From contig QZKW01000032.1 in assembly GCA_003599885.1 (NCBI GenBank), positions 1-33,525 on the forward strand: a DNA stretch of 33,525 nt, written 5' to 3'. The stretch comes from Desulfobacteraceae bacterium (lineage in GTDB: Bacteria > Desulfobacterota > Desulfobacteria > Desulfobacterales > Desulfosalsimonadaceae). The notes beneath the pieces are model-generated. The model made no database searches and was not told the origin of the DNA. It was given only the letters and a program-made list of their open reading frames with translations. Of this stretch, positions 16,064-23,970 are shown in pieces (the first letter of the stretch is position 1; every line of letters begins with the position of its first letter). The translations under genes were made by a program, and so were the position numbers.

Positions 16064-18538
16064 ATGCAGCCAGAAACAAAAAAACGAAAAAAAGCCTCAA
16101 TCCCTAATGCACGCACCGGTATGAGCCTTGAGGAAATCGAACTGGATCTTGCGGAAAGCCTCCTTTATGTTTTGGGCAAACCTCCGGCCATGTCAACGCT
16201 CAACGACTGTTATCTGGCAGTGGCCTATACGGTGCGCAACCGGATGATGAAAGTGTGGCTCAAATCGGTTGAGGATTTTTTTACCCGAAAGGAAAAAGCG
16301 GTCTGTTATTTTTCAGCGGAATTTCTCATCGGGCCGCAACTGGGCAGGAACCTCTTCAATCTGGGCATTTATGACACCATGAAACAGGCGCTGGGCGCTT
16401 TCGGGCTCAACCTTGACGGCATCATCGAACACGAACAGGAACCCGGACTGGGCAATGGGGGCCTAGGCCGTCTGGCGGCATGCTACATTGAATCCATGGC
16501 GACCCTGGGCGTTCCCGCCATCGGTTTTGGCATCCGTTATGAGCACGGCATCTTCCAGCAAAAGTTTCGCGACGGCTGGCAGGTTGAACTCACCGACAAC
16601 TGGCTGCAAAAAGGCTATCCCTGGGAAATTCCGCGGCCGGAACGGGTGTATGACGTCAAACTCGGGGGATACACCCAGACCTATATGGATGCAAACGGGG
16701 CGTTCCGGGTTCATTGGATTCCCGGCTGGGTCGTCAGGGGCATGGCCTATGACATTCCCATTGTGGGATATGCGGCCAAATCCGCCGCCATGCTGCGGCT
16801 CTGGAAAGCAGAAGCCACCGAATCATTTGATATTAATGACTTTAACACCGGCGATTACTACGGCGCGGTTGAAAGCAAAATCACCTCGGAAAACATCACC
16901 AAGGTGCTTTATCCCAATGACGAATTCCTGCATGGCAAACAGCTAAGGCTCGAACAGCAGATTTTCTTCGTGTCCTGTTCGCTGCAAAATCTTATCGAGA
17001 TGCACCTGCTGAAAGAAAACACCCTGGATAATTTTCACGAAACCTTTGCCGGACAGTTGAACGACACCCACCCGGCCATCGCCGTGGCGGAACTCATGCG
17101 GCTCTTCGTGGACGAGCATGACATGGAATGGGAAAAAGCCTGGCATATCACCCGGCATACCTTCAGTTACACCAATCACACCCTCCTGCCCGAAGCCCTT
17201 GAAAAATGGTCCCTGCCCCTGTTTGCGCGGGTCCTGCCCCGGCACCTGGAAATCATCTACGAGATCAACCACCGTTTTTTACAGCAGGTCTCCGAGATGT
17301 CTCCGGACATGCCCCTCGAGCCCCTGTCTCTGATCGAGGAAGGCGGAGAAAAATATGTGCGCATGGCCAACCTCGCCTGTGTGGGATGCCATGCCATCAA
17401 TGGGGTGGCAGGAATCCACACGGAATTGTTGAAAAAAAGAACCATTCGTCATTTTTATCAATTATTTCCCGAAAAATTCAGCAACAAGACCAACGGGGTC
17501 ACGCCCCGCCGCTTCATGCTGCTCTGCAATCCGCGTCTTTCCAATCTTATCACCAGCCGGATCGGCGACGGGTGGATCAAACGCCTCGATATGCTTAAAA
17601 ATCTTGAAGAATTTATCGATGACCCGGATTTTCTGAAAGCCTGGCGTCAGGTAAAACGGGACAACAAACACGAACAAGTGGAGTATGTGCACCAGAAAAC
17701 CGGGGTGATGTTGAATACCGAATCCCTCTTTGACGTTCAGGTCAAACGGATTCATGAATACAAACGCCAGCACCTGAACCTTCTGCACATCCTGACCCTG
17801 TATAACCGGATCAAAAAAAATCCCGGTTTGGATATTCCGGCCCGCACCTTTATTTTCGGGGGCAAAGCCGCGCCCGGCTATTACATGGCGAAACTCATCA
17901 TCAAGCTGATCAACTCGGTGGCGGAAGTGGTCAATAATGATCCGGACGTGGGCGGACGGCTCAACATCATATTTATCAGAAACTTCAATGTCAAAATCGG
18001 CCAGCGCGTTTATCCGCTTGCCGATCTTTCCGAACAGATATCAACCGCCGGCATGGAAGCGTCCGGCACCGGCAACATGAAGTTCTCCATGAACGGGGCC
18101 CTGACCATCGGCACCCTGGATGGCGCAAACGTGGAAATCCGGGAGGAAGTCGGCCCGGAGAATTTTTTCCTCTTCGGACACACGGTCCAGGAACTCGATG
18201 CGTTAAAAACGTCCGGTTACATCCCCTATAAATATTATGGCTCCAACCCTGAGCTCAGGGGCGTCATCGACCTTATCAGTTCCGGCATCTTCTCAGGCGG
18301 GAAGCAAGACCTTTACCGGCCTATTGTTGATGAACTTCTATTCCATGACACCTATATGCTGCTGGCGGATTATCAGGCTTATGTCGATTGTCAGGAAAAT
18401 GTGGGCCGGATCTGGCAGGACCAGGACCAATGGACACGCATGTCCATCCTCAATGTCGCCCGCAGCGGCAAGTTCTCTTCCGACCGGGCGATCCGGGAAT
18501 ATTGCCGGGATATCTGGCATATTGATCTTAAAGAATGA
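16064..18538 (+). CDS. glgP: Glycogen/alpha-glucan phosphorylase
   Basis: 824 residues. Releases glucose-1-phosphate from glycogen or maltodextrin using pyridoxal phosphate. Family signatures include YFSAEFLIGPQLGRNL, GLGNGGLGRLAACY, QLNDTHPAIAVAELMR, KRIHEYKRQHLN and the PLP site EASGTGNMKFSMNGA, with Lys673 as the expected Schiff-base residue. The start at 16064 is chosen because GGAGG lies at 16051-16055; an in-frame ATG at 15980 has no such box and adds 28 atypical residues. Length is normal. The gene follows recD2 by about 100 bp and may be a separate unit. Its end lies 13 bp from a nifV-like remnant. Confidence 0.96.
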   Translation: MQPETKKRKKASIPNARTGMSLEEIELDLAESLLYVLGKPPAMSTLNDCYLAVAYTVRNRMMKVWLKSVEDFFTRKEKAVCYFSAEFLIGPQLGRNLFNLGIYDTMKQALGAFGLNLDGIIEHEQEPGLGNGGLGRLAACYIESMATLGVPAIGFGIRYEHGIFQQKFRDGWQVELTDNWLQKGYPWEIPRPERVYDVKLGGYTQTYMDANGAFRVHWIPGWVVRGMAYDIPIVGYAAKSAAMLRLWKAEATESFDINDFNTGDYYGAVESKITSENITKVLYPNDEFLHGKQLRLEQQIFFVSCSLQNLIEMHLLKENTLDNFHETFAGQLNDTHPAIAVAELMRLFVDEHDMEWEKAWHITRHTFSYTNHTLLPEALEKWSLPLFARVLPRHLEIIYEINHRFLQQVSEMSPDMPLEPLSLIEEGGEKYVRMANLACVGCHAINGVAGIHTELLKKRTIRHFYQLFPEKFSNKTNGVTPRRFMLLCNPRLSNLITSRIGDGWIKRLDMLKNLEEFIDDPDFLKAWRQVKRDNKHEQVEYVHQKTGVMLNTESLFDVQVKRIHEYKRQHLNLLHILTLYNRIKKNPGLDIPARTFIFGGKAAPGYYMAKLIIKLINSVAEVVNNDPDVGGRLNIIFIRNFNVKIGQRVYPLADLSEQISTAGMEASGTGNMKFSMNGALTIGTLDGANVEIREEVGPENFFLFGHTVQELDALKTSGYIPYKYYGSNPELRGVIDLISSGIFSGGKQDLYRPIVDELLFHDTYMLLADYQAYVDCQENVGRIWQDQDQWTRMSILNVARSGKFSSDRAIREYCRDIWHIDLKE

Positions 18539-18551
18539 TAAAGCAGATCAG

Positions 18552-18735
18552 AAAAGATGATCGCTGATCCGCTATGGCGGCCAAGGACAAAAGCCGACCC
18601 TTCCCGCCCGACACTTTCCGGCGGAGACGGCTGATAGGTTTCGGGGTTTTTGATGAGGCCCGCGCAATGGATGCCGGATTCGTGGCGGAACACGTCGGCC
18701 CCCGTAATGTGGCGGTTTGCCGCCTCGGACACGGC
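18552..18735 (-). pseudogene. Isolated fragment of a nifV-like homocitrate synthase gene
   Basis: Translation gives [20 protein letters not shown], then HCAGLIKNPETYQPSPPESV and [15 protein letters not shown], matching NifV residues of about 265-326 encoded at roughly 20905-21090. A near-identical stretch of more than 30 bp is shared around GGATGCCGGATTCG. Four residues are missing relative to NifV after EAAN. Both ends are cut: the C-terminal third is replaced by the glgP end and nothing before AVSEAAN is recognisable. It is a dead remnant of nifV or of a close paralogue. Confidence 0.85.
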
Positions 18736-18800
18736 GGATTCTGCCGGGACAGCAAAACCTGCACGTTTCCAAAATGCGGTTTCGGAAAATAGCGGAAGCG

Positions 18801-19110
18801 CCCCCTCGCCGTCAGGCTAAGATTTTAAATGATACCATCCGCATCAAATCCCAACGGGATTCCGTATTATAGCCCAGGGTTGCGGCGTATGCCGCTACCC
18901 TGGGAACAATCGCCGCGCACGATTCCCAACCCCGACGGGGTTGCGTCCGGATGGTCGATTCATGGGAATGTTACGCAACCCCGTTGGGGTTGATCACAAA
19001 TGGTTCATGATAACCCAGGGTGGCGGCATACGCCGCAACCCTGGGCTAAATTATGCAGCCCCTTTGGGGCAAAACTAATATCCCCATCTCCTTAGCCTGA
19101 CGGCGATGGG
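18801..19110. repeat. ~310-bp MITE-like element with terminal and nested inverted repeats
   Basis: The ends are exact 15-bp inverted repeats, CGCCGTCAGGCTAAG at 18807-18821 and its complement at 19091-19105, with looser matches outside. Inside, 18872-18904 and 19013-19046 are inverted copies of CCCAGGGTTGCGGCGTATGC..., each itself a near-perfect palindrome. Closer to the centre lie the palindromes CAACCCCGACGGGGTTG (18927-18943) and CAACCCCGTTGGGGTTG (18976-18992). The whole can fold into one long hairpin or several smaller ones on either strand. There is no ORF, so it would have to be mobilised in trans. No family name is recognised. Confidence 0.85.
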
Positions 19111-19461
19111 AGGTCCCCCCTCTTCCCTGTATTTGCCGCGAACGTGAAGACCGATGCATTGTAAAAAATGATGCCCACCGGACCTAACCTTTTTATTTTG
19201 AACCTGCTGAAAAAACAGTGGTTTTTAAACCGGAAAAATGCTACGGGTCATCTTCAGGACGCCTGCAGTCCGATGATCGGGATTCAAGGCAACCCATGAG
19301 GGGTTTTATGCCGATCCACATGAGATGCCGCGATAAATCGAAGCCTTAAGCAAAATTATGTAATTATAATGTGTTGCTGTGTTAACAGAAGTGTTTTAAA
19401 TGGCGTGATATGCGGACAGAAAATCAAAATTCAGTACCTTATGCGGATCAATCCATTTAAT
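19111..19461. other. 350-bp spacer before the gene cassettes
   Basis: No credible ORF, RNA gene or strong repeat was found. It does not look like an attI or attC site, so the first cassette seems to abut ordinary DNA on its left side. Confidence 0.5.
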
Positions 19462-19462
19462 G

Positions 19463-19948
19463 TTAGCTGGAAGAATTGAAAGAAATCAAATGGGATACTT
19501 CAGAAACCTTACAAATTCATCATTCAAACAAGGAAATAATGGGGAAAGATTATTTTATCCTTGGGGTGTTTGCGGAAAGGGCTACATTCTGGAGTCAATT
19601 GAACAAGAAAGTAGAATTAGAAAGTATCTTTCAACTTATTATATAGTCAGCCTGTTATTAATAATCATAATAGGTGCATTTCTGGGCCTTTGGATCGTTC
19701 TCGTTCCCTTGATCCCAGTTGCCTTCATACTCTGGTGGCCAATTGCCAAAGCAGTTACTAATGGCCTAAAAGAGACAGAAATAAAATTGAGCATTAAAAA
19801 AAATTTTGAAGGGCAATTTAAAGATAAGGACAGCTAACAACCGGCTCCACTTGAGCACAGGGGCCGAGGCGTTTTGGAATTAGTTTGTTTAAATGGCTCC
19901 GGCGTTTGGGGCGGTTCTGCAAGCCCCTATGCCAAGTGAGCCGGAGCG
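19463..19948 (+). mobile_element. Integron-type gene cassette 1
   Basis: A cassette should begin with TTRRRY after a G and end with an attC up to that G. Here G|TTAGCT occurs at 19462-19468, the gene at 19490-19837 follows, and the attC ends at G19948. The left boundary heptamer GTTAGCT is the exact complement of the attC R'' box AGCTAAC (19832-19838), as expected for one circularisable cassette. Base composition is more A+T-rich than the neighbours. Confidence 0.8.
19490..19837 (+). CDS. Small two-helix membrane protein carried on a gene cassette
   Basis: 115 residues from the ATG at 19490. An in-frame ATG at 19460 would straddle the cassette boundary GTT at 19462 and is therefore less likely. 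The N-terminal cytoplasmic part contains ERLFYPWGVCGKGYIL, a pattern I recall from small uncharacterised membrane proteins of proteobacteria. Two adjacent membrane helices follow (about residues 48-70 and 72-90, LLLIIIIGAFLGLWIVLVPL), then a charged tail ending FKDKDS. The TAA stop lies inside the attC R'' box, typical of cassette genes. Function unknown. Confidence 0.75.
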   Translation: MGYFRNLTNSSFKQGNNGERLFYPWGVCGKGYILESIEQESRIRKYLSTYYIVSLLLIIIIGAFLGLWIVLVPLIPVAFILWWPIAKAVTNGLKETEIKLSIKKNFEGQFKDKDS

Positions 19949-19954
19949 TTAGGG
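19832..19954 (+). mobile_element. attC recombination site (123 bp)
   Basis: R'' AGCTAAC (19832-19838) pairs with R' GTTAGGG (19948-19954), whose G|TT is the integrase crossover point. L'' CCGGCTCCACTTG (19841-19853) pairs with L' CAAGTGAGCCGG (19933-19944) except for one unpaired C, the extrahelical base characteristic of attC. The central part adds an AGGGGC/GCCCCT stem (about 19859 and 19923). The length is like the long VCR-type attC sites. Confidence 0.88.
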
Positions 19955-19982
19955 TGCATGCCACCATATCTTGGGAGGTACC

Positions 19983-20675
19983 ATGAAAGCAAGAGCTGGG
20001 GAGTGCGTATACTGTGGGCGATTCCTACCTCTCACCGATGATCACATACCACCGCAAGCCTTATGTGGCAAACCGCGGCCTTCAGACCTCGTTTTGGTGC
20101 CCAGTTGCAGGCTGTGTAACAATGGAGCATCTAAAGACGACGAGTATTTCAAGACAATGATGGTCTTGAAGGACCGAGCGGGAAACCATCCCGAGGCTGT
20201 AGCCGTCAGAGACTCAGCCATGCGTGGCCTCGCTAAACCAAAGAAGGTGAAATTCACACGGCGTATTCTTGGGAGCATGCGGCAAATGACAATCCGAACT
20301 CCTGCGGGTCTTTTTTTAGGTAGGGCTCCAGTCTTCGATGTGGACCTCACGCGGCTGGATCGTGTTGTTGCACGCGTTACCCGTGGCCTGTATTGGCACC
20401 ACCATAGCCATGTTCGCTTGCCAGATGACCACAAAGTTGTCGTCTGGTCCGAGGACGGGCTCAGAGGTATCACTCCTGATGATGTGCTACAACTCCGAAG
20501 CATGCTCATTGACCCTGTCCTTAACAATCCTGCACGCTCCATCGGTCGCGACGTGCTGCACTACCGTTACGCTTCCAGCGATCGTGAGCATGTGACGGGA
20601 TGGCTGCTTGAGTTCTACGACGATGTACGCTTCATCGCCTTCACGATGCCAAACACGACCGGCGATAGCACCTAA
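19983..20675 (+). CDS. HNH-like zinc-finger nuclease family protein on a gene cassette
   Basis: 230 residues from the ATG at 19983, preceded by GGGAGG 4-5 nt upstream; a TTG at 19971 is part of that leader. The N-terminus has an HNH/treble-clef pattern: CVYCGRFLPLTDDHIPPQAL, then VPSCRLCNNGASKDDEYF, giving two C-x2-C pairs around the central D-D-H-I-P. This supports a metal-dependent nuclease fold. The remaining ~170 residues are not recognised; they are rich in Arg and include RGLYWHHHSHVRLPDDH. The TAA stop is embedded in the attC R'' box. Such proteins could act in DNA defence, but no partner is present. Confidence 0.8.
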   Translation: MKARAGECVYCGRFLPLTDDHIPPQALCGKPRPSDLVLVPSCRLCNNGASKDDEYFKTMMVLKDRAGNHPEAVAVRDSAMRGLAKPKKVKFTRRILGSMRQMTIRTPAGLFLGRAPVFDVDLTRLDRVVARVTRGLYWHHHSHVRLPDDHKVVVWSEDGLRGITPDDVLQLRSMLIDPVLNNPARSIGRDVLHYRYASSDREHVTGWLLEFYDDVRFIAFTMPNTTGDST

Positions 20676-20692
20676 CGAGGGCATGCACGGTG
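20670..20692 (+). mobile_element. Left half of a truncated attC site
   Basis: R'' ACCTAAC followed by GAGGGCATGCACGG, which should pair with a downstream L'. No such partner or GTTRRRY box is found before nifV. Interestingly GGCATGCAC is complementary to GTGCATGCC at 19954-19962, just inside the cassette's left end. Confidence 0.5.
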
Positions 20693-20726
20693 TTCCCCCC
20701 ATAAAACCCGCACCATCCCTGCTCCC

Positions 20727-21884
20727 TCAACCCGCCCCCGCTTTCCCCTGCCGCAGGCAATCCGCCAGACTTTTCAGGTTGTCCGGCGAAAAAGCACTTT
20801 TGCGCCGGAGGGTGGCGTCGTGAATATAATCCCTTAACACTGCGGATTCCTCCGGGGTCACCATAAGGCCCTTTTCGGCAAGCAAATGACGGATCATTTT
20901 TGAACCGCTGTGGCGGCCCAACACAAACGCCGACCCTTCCCGGCCCACGCTTTCCGGTGGAAACGGCTGATACGCCTCGGGGTTTTCGATAAGTCCCGCG
21001 CAATGGATGCCGGATTCGTGGCGGAACACGTCCGCGCCGGTAATGGGCTGGTCCGCGGGAAGGGGGTGGTTCGCCGCCTCGGCCACATAGGCGCAGAGCG
21101 CCGTCAACTGATTGATCTGAATATCGCAGATGCCGGGGGCCATCCGGTTCAGGGCCATTGCCACCTGCTCAATGGCCGCGTTTCCGGCCCTCTCCCCCAG
21201 GCCGTTCACCGTCACGCTCAGGGCTTCCGCGCCCGCCTCAAACGCGGTGACAGCGTTGGCTGTCGCCATGCCCATGTCGTTGTGGCCGTGAAATTCAAGG
21301 GGAAGTTCGGGCACCGCTTTCCGCACCCCCCGCACCAGATTCCGAACCGTCGATGGCCTGGCCACGCCGCTGGTGTCCGCGATTCTCAGGCGGTGTGCCC
21401 CGCAGGCCGCCGCGTATTTCGCAAACCGGACTAAAAAATGCGTGTCCGCACGGGTGGCGTCCTGTGCCCCCACGGACACGAAATCAAAATAACGCCTCCC
21501 GAACGGCACCAGTTCTTCCAGTTTCCGCATCACCCAGCCATCGGTCTTACCAAACGCCGTCATCAAAATATCCGATACCGGAAAACTGATGTGGACCCCT
21601 TCCGTGCCGCTTCTGGCCGCCAGCGCGATATCACTGCGGACAGCCCGGCACCAGGACGTGAGCCGGCAGTCCGGCTGCCGGGAAACCATCTGGACGATCT
21701 CCATGCGCTCCTGGTCCCCCATGGCCGGAATTCCCGCTTCGATTTCGTTCACGCCTATGTCTGAGAGCATACCGGCGATGTTGAGTTTCTCCTCAAGGCT
21801 GAATACAACCCCCGGCGCCTGTTCCCCGTCCCTCAGTGTGGAGTCGATAATCCAGGCGCGATGGCCTTCTGTATGTTCACTCAT
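20727..21884 (-). CDS. nifV: Homocitrate synthase NifV
   Basis: 385 residues, normal length. Condenses acetyl-CoA and 2-oxoglutarate to R-homocitrate, the organic ligand of FeMo-cofactor. Family markers: [20 protein letters not shown] at the N-terminus, the metal-binding HGHNDMG near residues 199-205 and the [19 protein letters not shown] loop. It is the last gene of the nif-mod unit; its first 8 bp overlap the end of the acetyltransferase gene, so it is probably translated by coupling. No strong Shine-Dalgarno is seen. Its 3' end lies about 35 bp from the truncated integron cassette, and a decayed partial copy lies 2 kb further on. Confidence 0.95.
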   Translation of the reverse strand: MSEHTEGHRAWIIDSTLRDGEQAPGVVFSLEEKLNIAGMLSDIGVNEIEAGIPAMGDQERMEIVQMVSRQPDCRLTSWCRAVRSDIALAARSGTEGVHISFPVSDILMTAFGKTDGWVMRKLEELVPFGRRYFDFVSVGAQDATRADTHFLVRFAKYAAACGAHRLRIADTSGVARPSTVRNLVRGVRKAVPELPLEFHGHNDMGMATANAVTAFEAGAEALSVTVNGLGERAGNAAIEQVAMALNRMAPGICDIQINQLTALCAYVAEAANHPLPADQPITGADVFRHESGIHCAGLIENPEAYQPFPPESVGREGSAFVLGRHSGSKMIRHLLAEKGLMVTPEESAVLRDYIHDATLRRKSAFSPDNLKSLADCLRQGKAGAG

Positions 21885-22353
21885 AGCAGCACCCGAGCCG
21901 CTTTCTCAGACAGATCAGTTGCGTACGTTTCCAGCCGTTTTTTCCGTAAAAAGCCAGGGCCGATTCATTGGCGGAATCTGCCAGTAGCTGAAGCCGCCTG
22001 AGTCCGATAGCACTGCTCCAGGCTTCAATACTTTCCAGAAGCATCCGGCCAATCCCCCTTCCCCGCCAACCGCTTTTGACCGCCAGGTCTTCCACGATGG
22101 CCGCCATGCCGCCTTCTGCTGTGGAAATAAGGGTTTGCGCGGAACACATGCCAATGACTTCCTGGTCGCATTCCGCCACTTTGATGCATTGATGCTTCCG
22201 GCATCCGTCGAGCATGAGGCGCAATCCCTGCCGGTGCTTATCCGCATCAAAGGAAAAATCCGCCTCAATAGCAAACAATTCATCCAGCAGATTCACCAGC
22301 GCATCGATATCCGAATGCGCCGCATCCCGGATGACTAAAGCTTCGGGTTTCAT
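21877..22353 (-). CDS. GNAT-family N-acetyltransferase
   Basis: 158 residues with the acetyl-CoA-binding motif [18 protein letters not shown] (about 91-108) and the C-terminal [13 protein letters not shown] typical of GNAT enzymes. The start at 22353 is well supported: GGAGG at 22361-22365 with 7-nt spacing. This start lies inside the 3' end of modC, giving a 74-bp overlap in another frame, and the stop overlaps nifV. The position in a nif-mod operon suggests a linked role, but substrate and function are unknown. Confidence 0.88.
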   Translation of the reverse strand: MKPEALVIRDAAHSDIDALVNLLDELFAIEADFSFDADKHRQGLRLMLDGCRKHQCIKVAECDQEVIGMCSAQTLISTAEGGMAAIVEDLAVKSGWRGRGIGRMLLESIEAWSSAIGLRRLQLLADSANESALAFYGKNGWKRTQLICLRKRLGCCYE

Positions 22354-23113
22354 TATTAGGCCTCCGATCGTCCGTCTCTTTTCGGGTTTCCGTATAAATT
22401 TCTGAAATCAGGTTTTCCACAACGGACTGGTTGTTATCAAAATCCGTTATCTGTTTTTTAATCCGGCCTTCACCAAAAACGGCAACAACATCGGCAAATG
22501 CGGCAAGATCGTCAAAGTCATGGGTAATCAGAATCACCGGGATATGAAACCGGTCAATGGTTGACCGGAACTCATCCCGCATTTTTTTTCGTAAATACGG
22601 GTCAAGGGCTGAAAACGGTTCGTCCAGAAGAAGCAGTTTTGGATCACGGATCAATGCCCTTGCCAATGCCACGCGCTGGGACTGGCCGCCGGATATATCT
22701 TTTGGAAAGCAGTCGGCTAAATCAGCTAACCCGAAAAACCCCAGATACGCTTCCACCTTTTCCGGAGCACCGGCTGCCCTTCCCCCTGAAGGCTTTTTCA
22801 GGCCGAAAGCCACATTTTCCCGAACCGTTAAATGGGGAAACAGCGCATAGTTCTGAAACACATAACCGATATGCCGGTCTCTGGCAGGCAGATTGATTTT
22901 TTTTTCAGAATCAAATAGCACCCGGTCGTCAAAAGCAATCATTCCTGCATCCGGTTTTACCAGTCCGGCAATGGCGCTCAGGGTCAGCGTCTTGCCGAAT
23001 CCGGAAGGCCCGAAAAGCACCAGCCTGCGTGTATCTGCCTGCAGCCGGATATCCAGATCAAACACCCGGCTCTGCGCGGTCATTGTTTTTTTGATGTGCA
23101 AATCAATATTCAT
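22280..23113 (-). CDS. modC: Molybdate ABC transporter ATP-binding protein ModC
   Basis: 277 residues. ATPase domain with Walker A GPSGFGKT (35-42), Q-loop VFQNYALFPH (86-95), signature SGGQSQRVALARAL (141-154) and Walker B LLLLDEP (160-166). The usual ~350-residue ModC carries a C-terminal molybdate-binding TOBE (Mop-like) domain; here it is absent and only about 40 further residues follow the ATPase core. The last ~25 residues overlap the GNAT gene and look low in family character, so the stop may have drifted downstream. It starts 3 bp after modA. Confidence 0.93.
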   Translation of the reverse strand: MNIDLHIKKTMTAQSRVFDLDIRLQADTRRLVLFGPSGFGKTLTLSAIAGLVKPDAGMIAFDDRVLFDSEKKINLPARDRHIGYVFQNYALFPHLTVRENVAFGLKKPSGGRAAGAPEKVEAYLGFFGLADLADCFPKDISGGQSQRVALARALIRDPKLLLLDEPFSALDPYLRKKMRDEFRSTIDRFHIPVILITHDFDDLAAFADVVAVFGEGRIKKQITDFDNNQSVVENLISEIYTETRKETDDRRPNNETRSFSHPGCGAFGYRCAGESAG

Positions 23114-23116
23114 CGC

Positions 23117-23956
23117 TTATTCCGCTTCCATAAAACCATAGGCTGCCAGGATCCTTCGGCTATCCGGTCCGGTCACAAATTCGCAGAACCGGCTGGCAGC
23201 CGGATGATGTTGCGTCCCGCGGGTAACAGCAATCGGATAAAGGATGTTTAAAGAGCTGTCGGCTGCCAGAACCGTCCTGACGGTATTCCCTGACGCCGCC
23301 CCGTCAATTGCGTTTAAACTCCGGGCATCGGTGGCATAGACGAAACCGGCGTCAACTTCTCCTCTTCGCACATAATCGAGTACTTCGCGGACTGAATTCG
23401 CATACACCAGACGATCATAAACCGCTTCCCACAGCCCGTTTTTTTCCAGAAATATCTTTGCGTATCGTCCGGCAGGCACAATATCCGGATGCCCGACCGC
23501 GATTTTTCTGAATGCCGGTTCCTGCAGATCAGAAATCGTTTTGACCGGGACTTTCGATTCAGACGGAACAATCAGGATCAGTTCATTGGCGGCGAATATT
23601 TTTTTTGTGGGGATATCGATCAGGTTTTTTGCTTCCGCCCGGTCCATGTCCCTGATGCTGGCCGGGGCAAACACATCCACCGGCGCGCCGCTTGACATCT
23701 GCTGAACCAGTGCTCCGGAAGCGGCAAAATTACACCTGACGTTGACACCGGGTGTCTGCATTTCAAACGCCCGGCTGATTTCCGTCATCGCGTTTGTCAG
23801 GCTGGCGGCTGCTGAAACAATGAGTTCTTCTTCCGCAAACGCAGGGAACGGTGTGACCTGCAAAAACAGGCAGCACATCATGGCCGTCAGGATATACGGG
23901 AAACCGGAACGGATGTTCGATCTGAATATAATTTCGTTTTTAAAACTATTTTTCAT
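23117..23956 (-). CDS. modA: Molybdate-binding periplasmic protein ModA
   Basis: 279 residues from the ATG at 23956, chosen because AGGGGGA lies 4-5 nt upstream; the alternative ATG at 23971 overlaps the modB stop and contains that box within its codons. Signal peptide with hydrophobic core about 21-36 and likely cleavage after AFA (residue 41). The mature start ELIVSAAASLTNAMTEI and the segments CNFAASGALVQQMSSGAPVD, VPAGRYAKIFLEK and DAGFVYATDA are standard ModA oxyanion-binding landmarks. It captures molybdate (possibly tungstate) for ModB/ModC and so feeds FeMo-cofactor synthesis. Confidence 0.94.
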   Translation of the reverse strand: MKNSFKNEIIFRSNIRSGFPYILTAMMCCLFLQVTPFPAFAEEELIVSAAASLTNAMTEISRAFEMQTPGVNVRCNFAASGALVQQMSSGAPVDVFAPASIRDMDRAEAKNLIDIPTKKIFAANELILIVPSESKVPVKTISDLQEPAFRKIAVGHPDIVPAGRYAKIFLEKNGLWEAVYDRLVYANSVREVLDYVRRGEVDAGFVYATDARSLNAIDGAASGNTVRTVLAADSSLNILYPIAVTRGTQHHPAASRFCEFVTGPDSRRILAAYGFMEAE

Positions 23957-23970
23957 TAGATCCCCCTGCA

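Larger units (their letters stand above)
19949..20692 (+). mobile_element. Integron-type gene cassette 2, right end truncated
   Basis: Begins at the attC crossover point (TTAGGGT) and contains one gene. Its own attC starts with ACCTAAC at 20670-20676, which is complementary to GTTAGGGT with one mismatch, but the second half (L' and R') is missing before the 3' end of nifV at 20727. The right boundary given is approximate. Confidence 0.7.

Noticed and set aside
18574-18792. 72-codon plus-strand frame after glgP
   Set aside because: It is the reverse strand of the nifV-like fragment and has no independent support.
18872-19046. CRISPR-like repeats in the palindromic region
   Set aside because: The copies are inverted, not direct, and there are no evenly spaced unique spacers.
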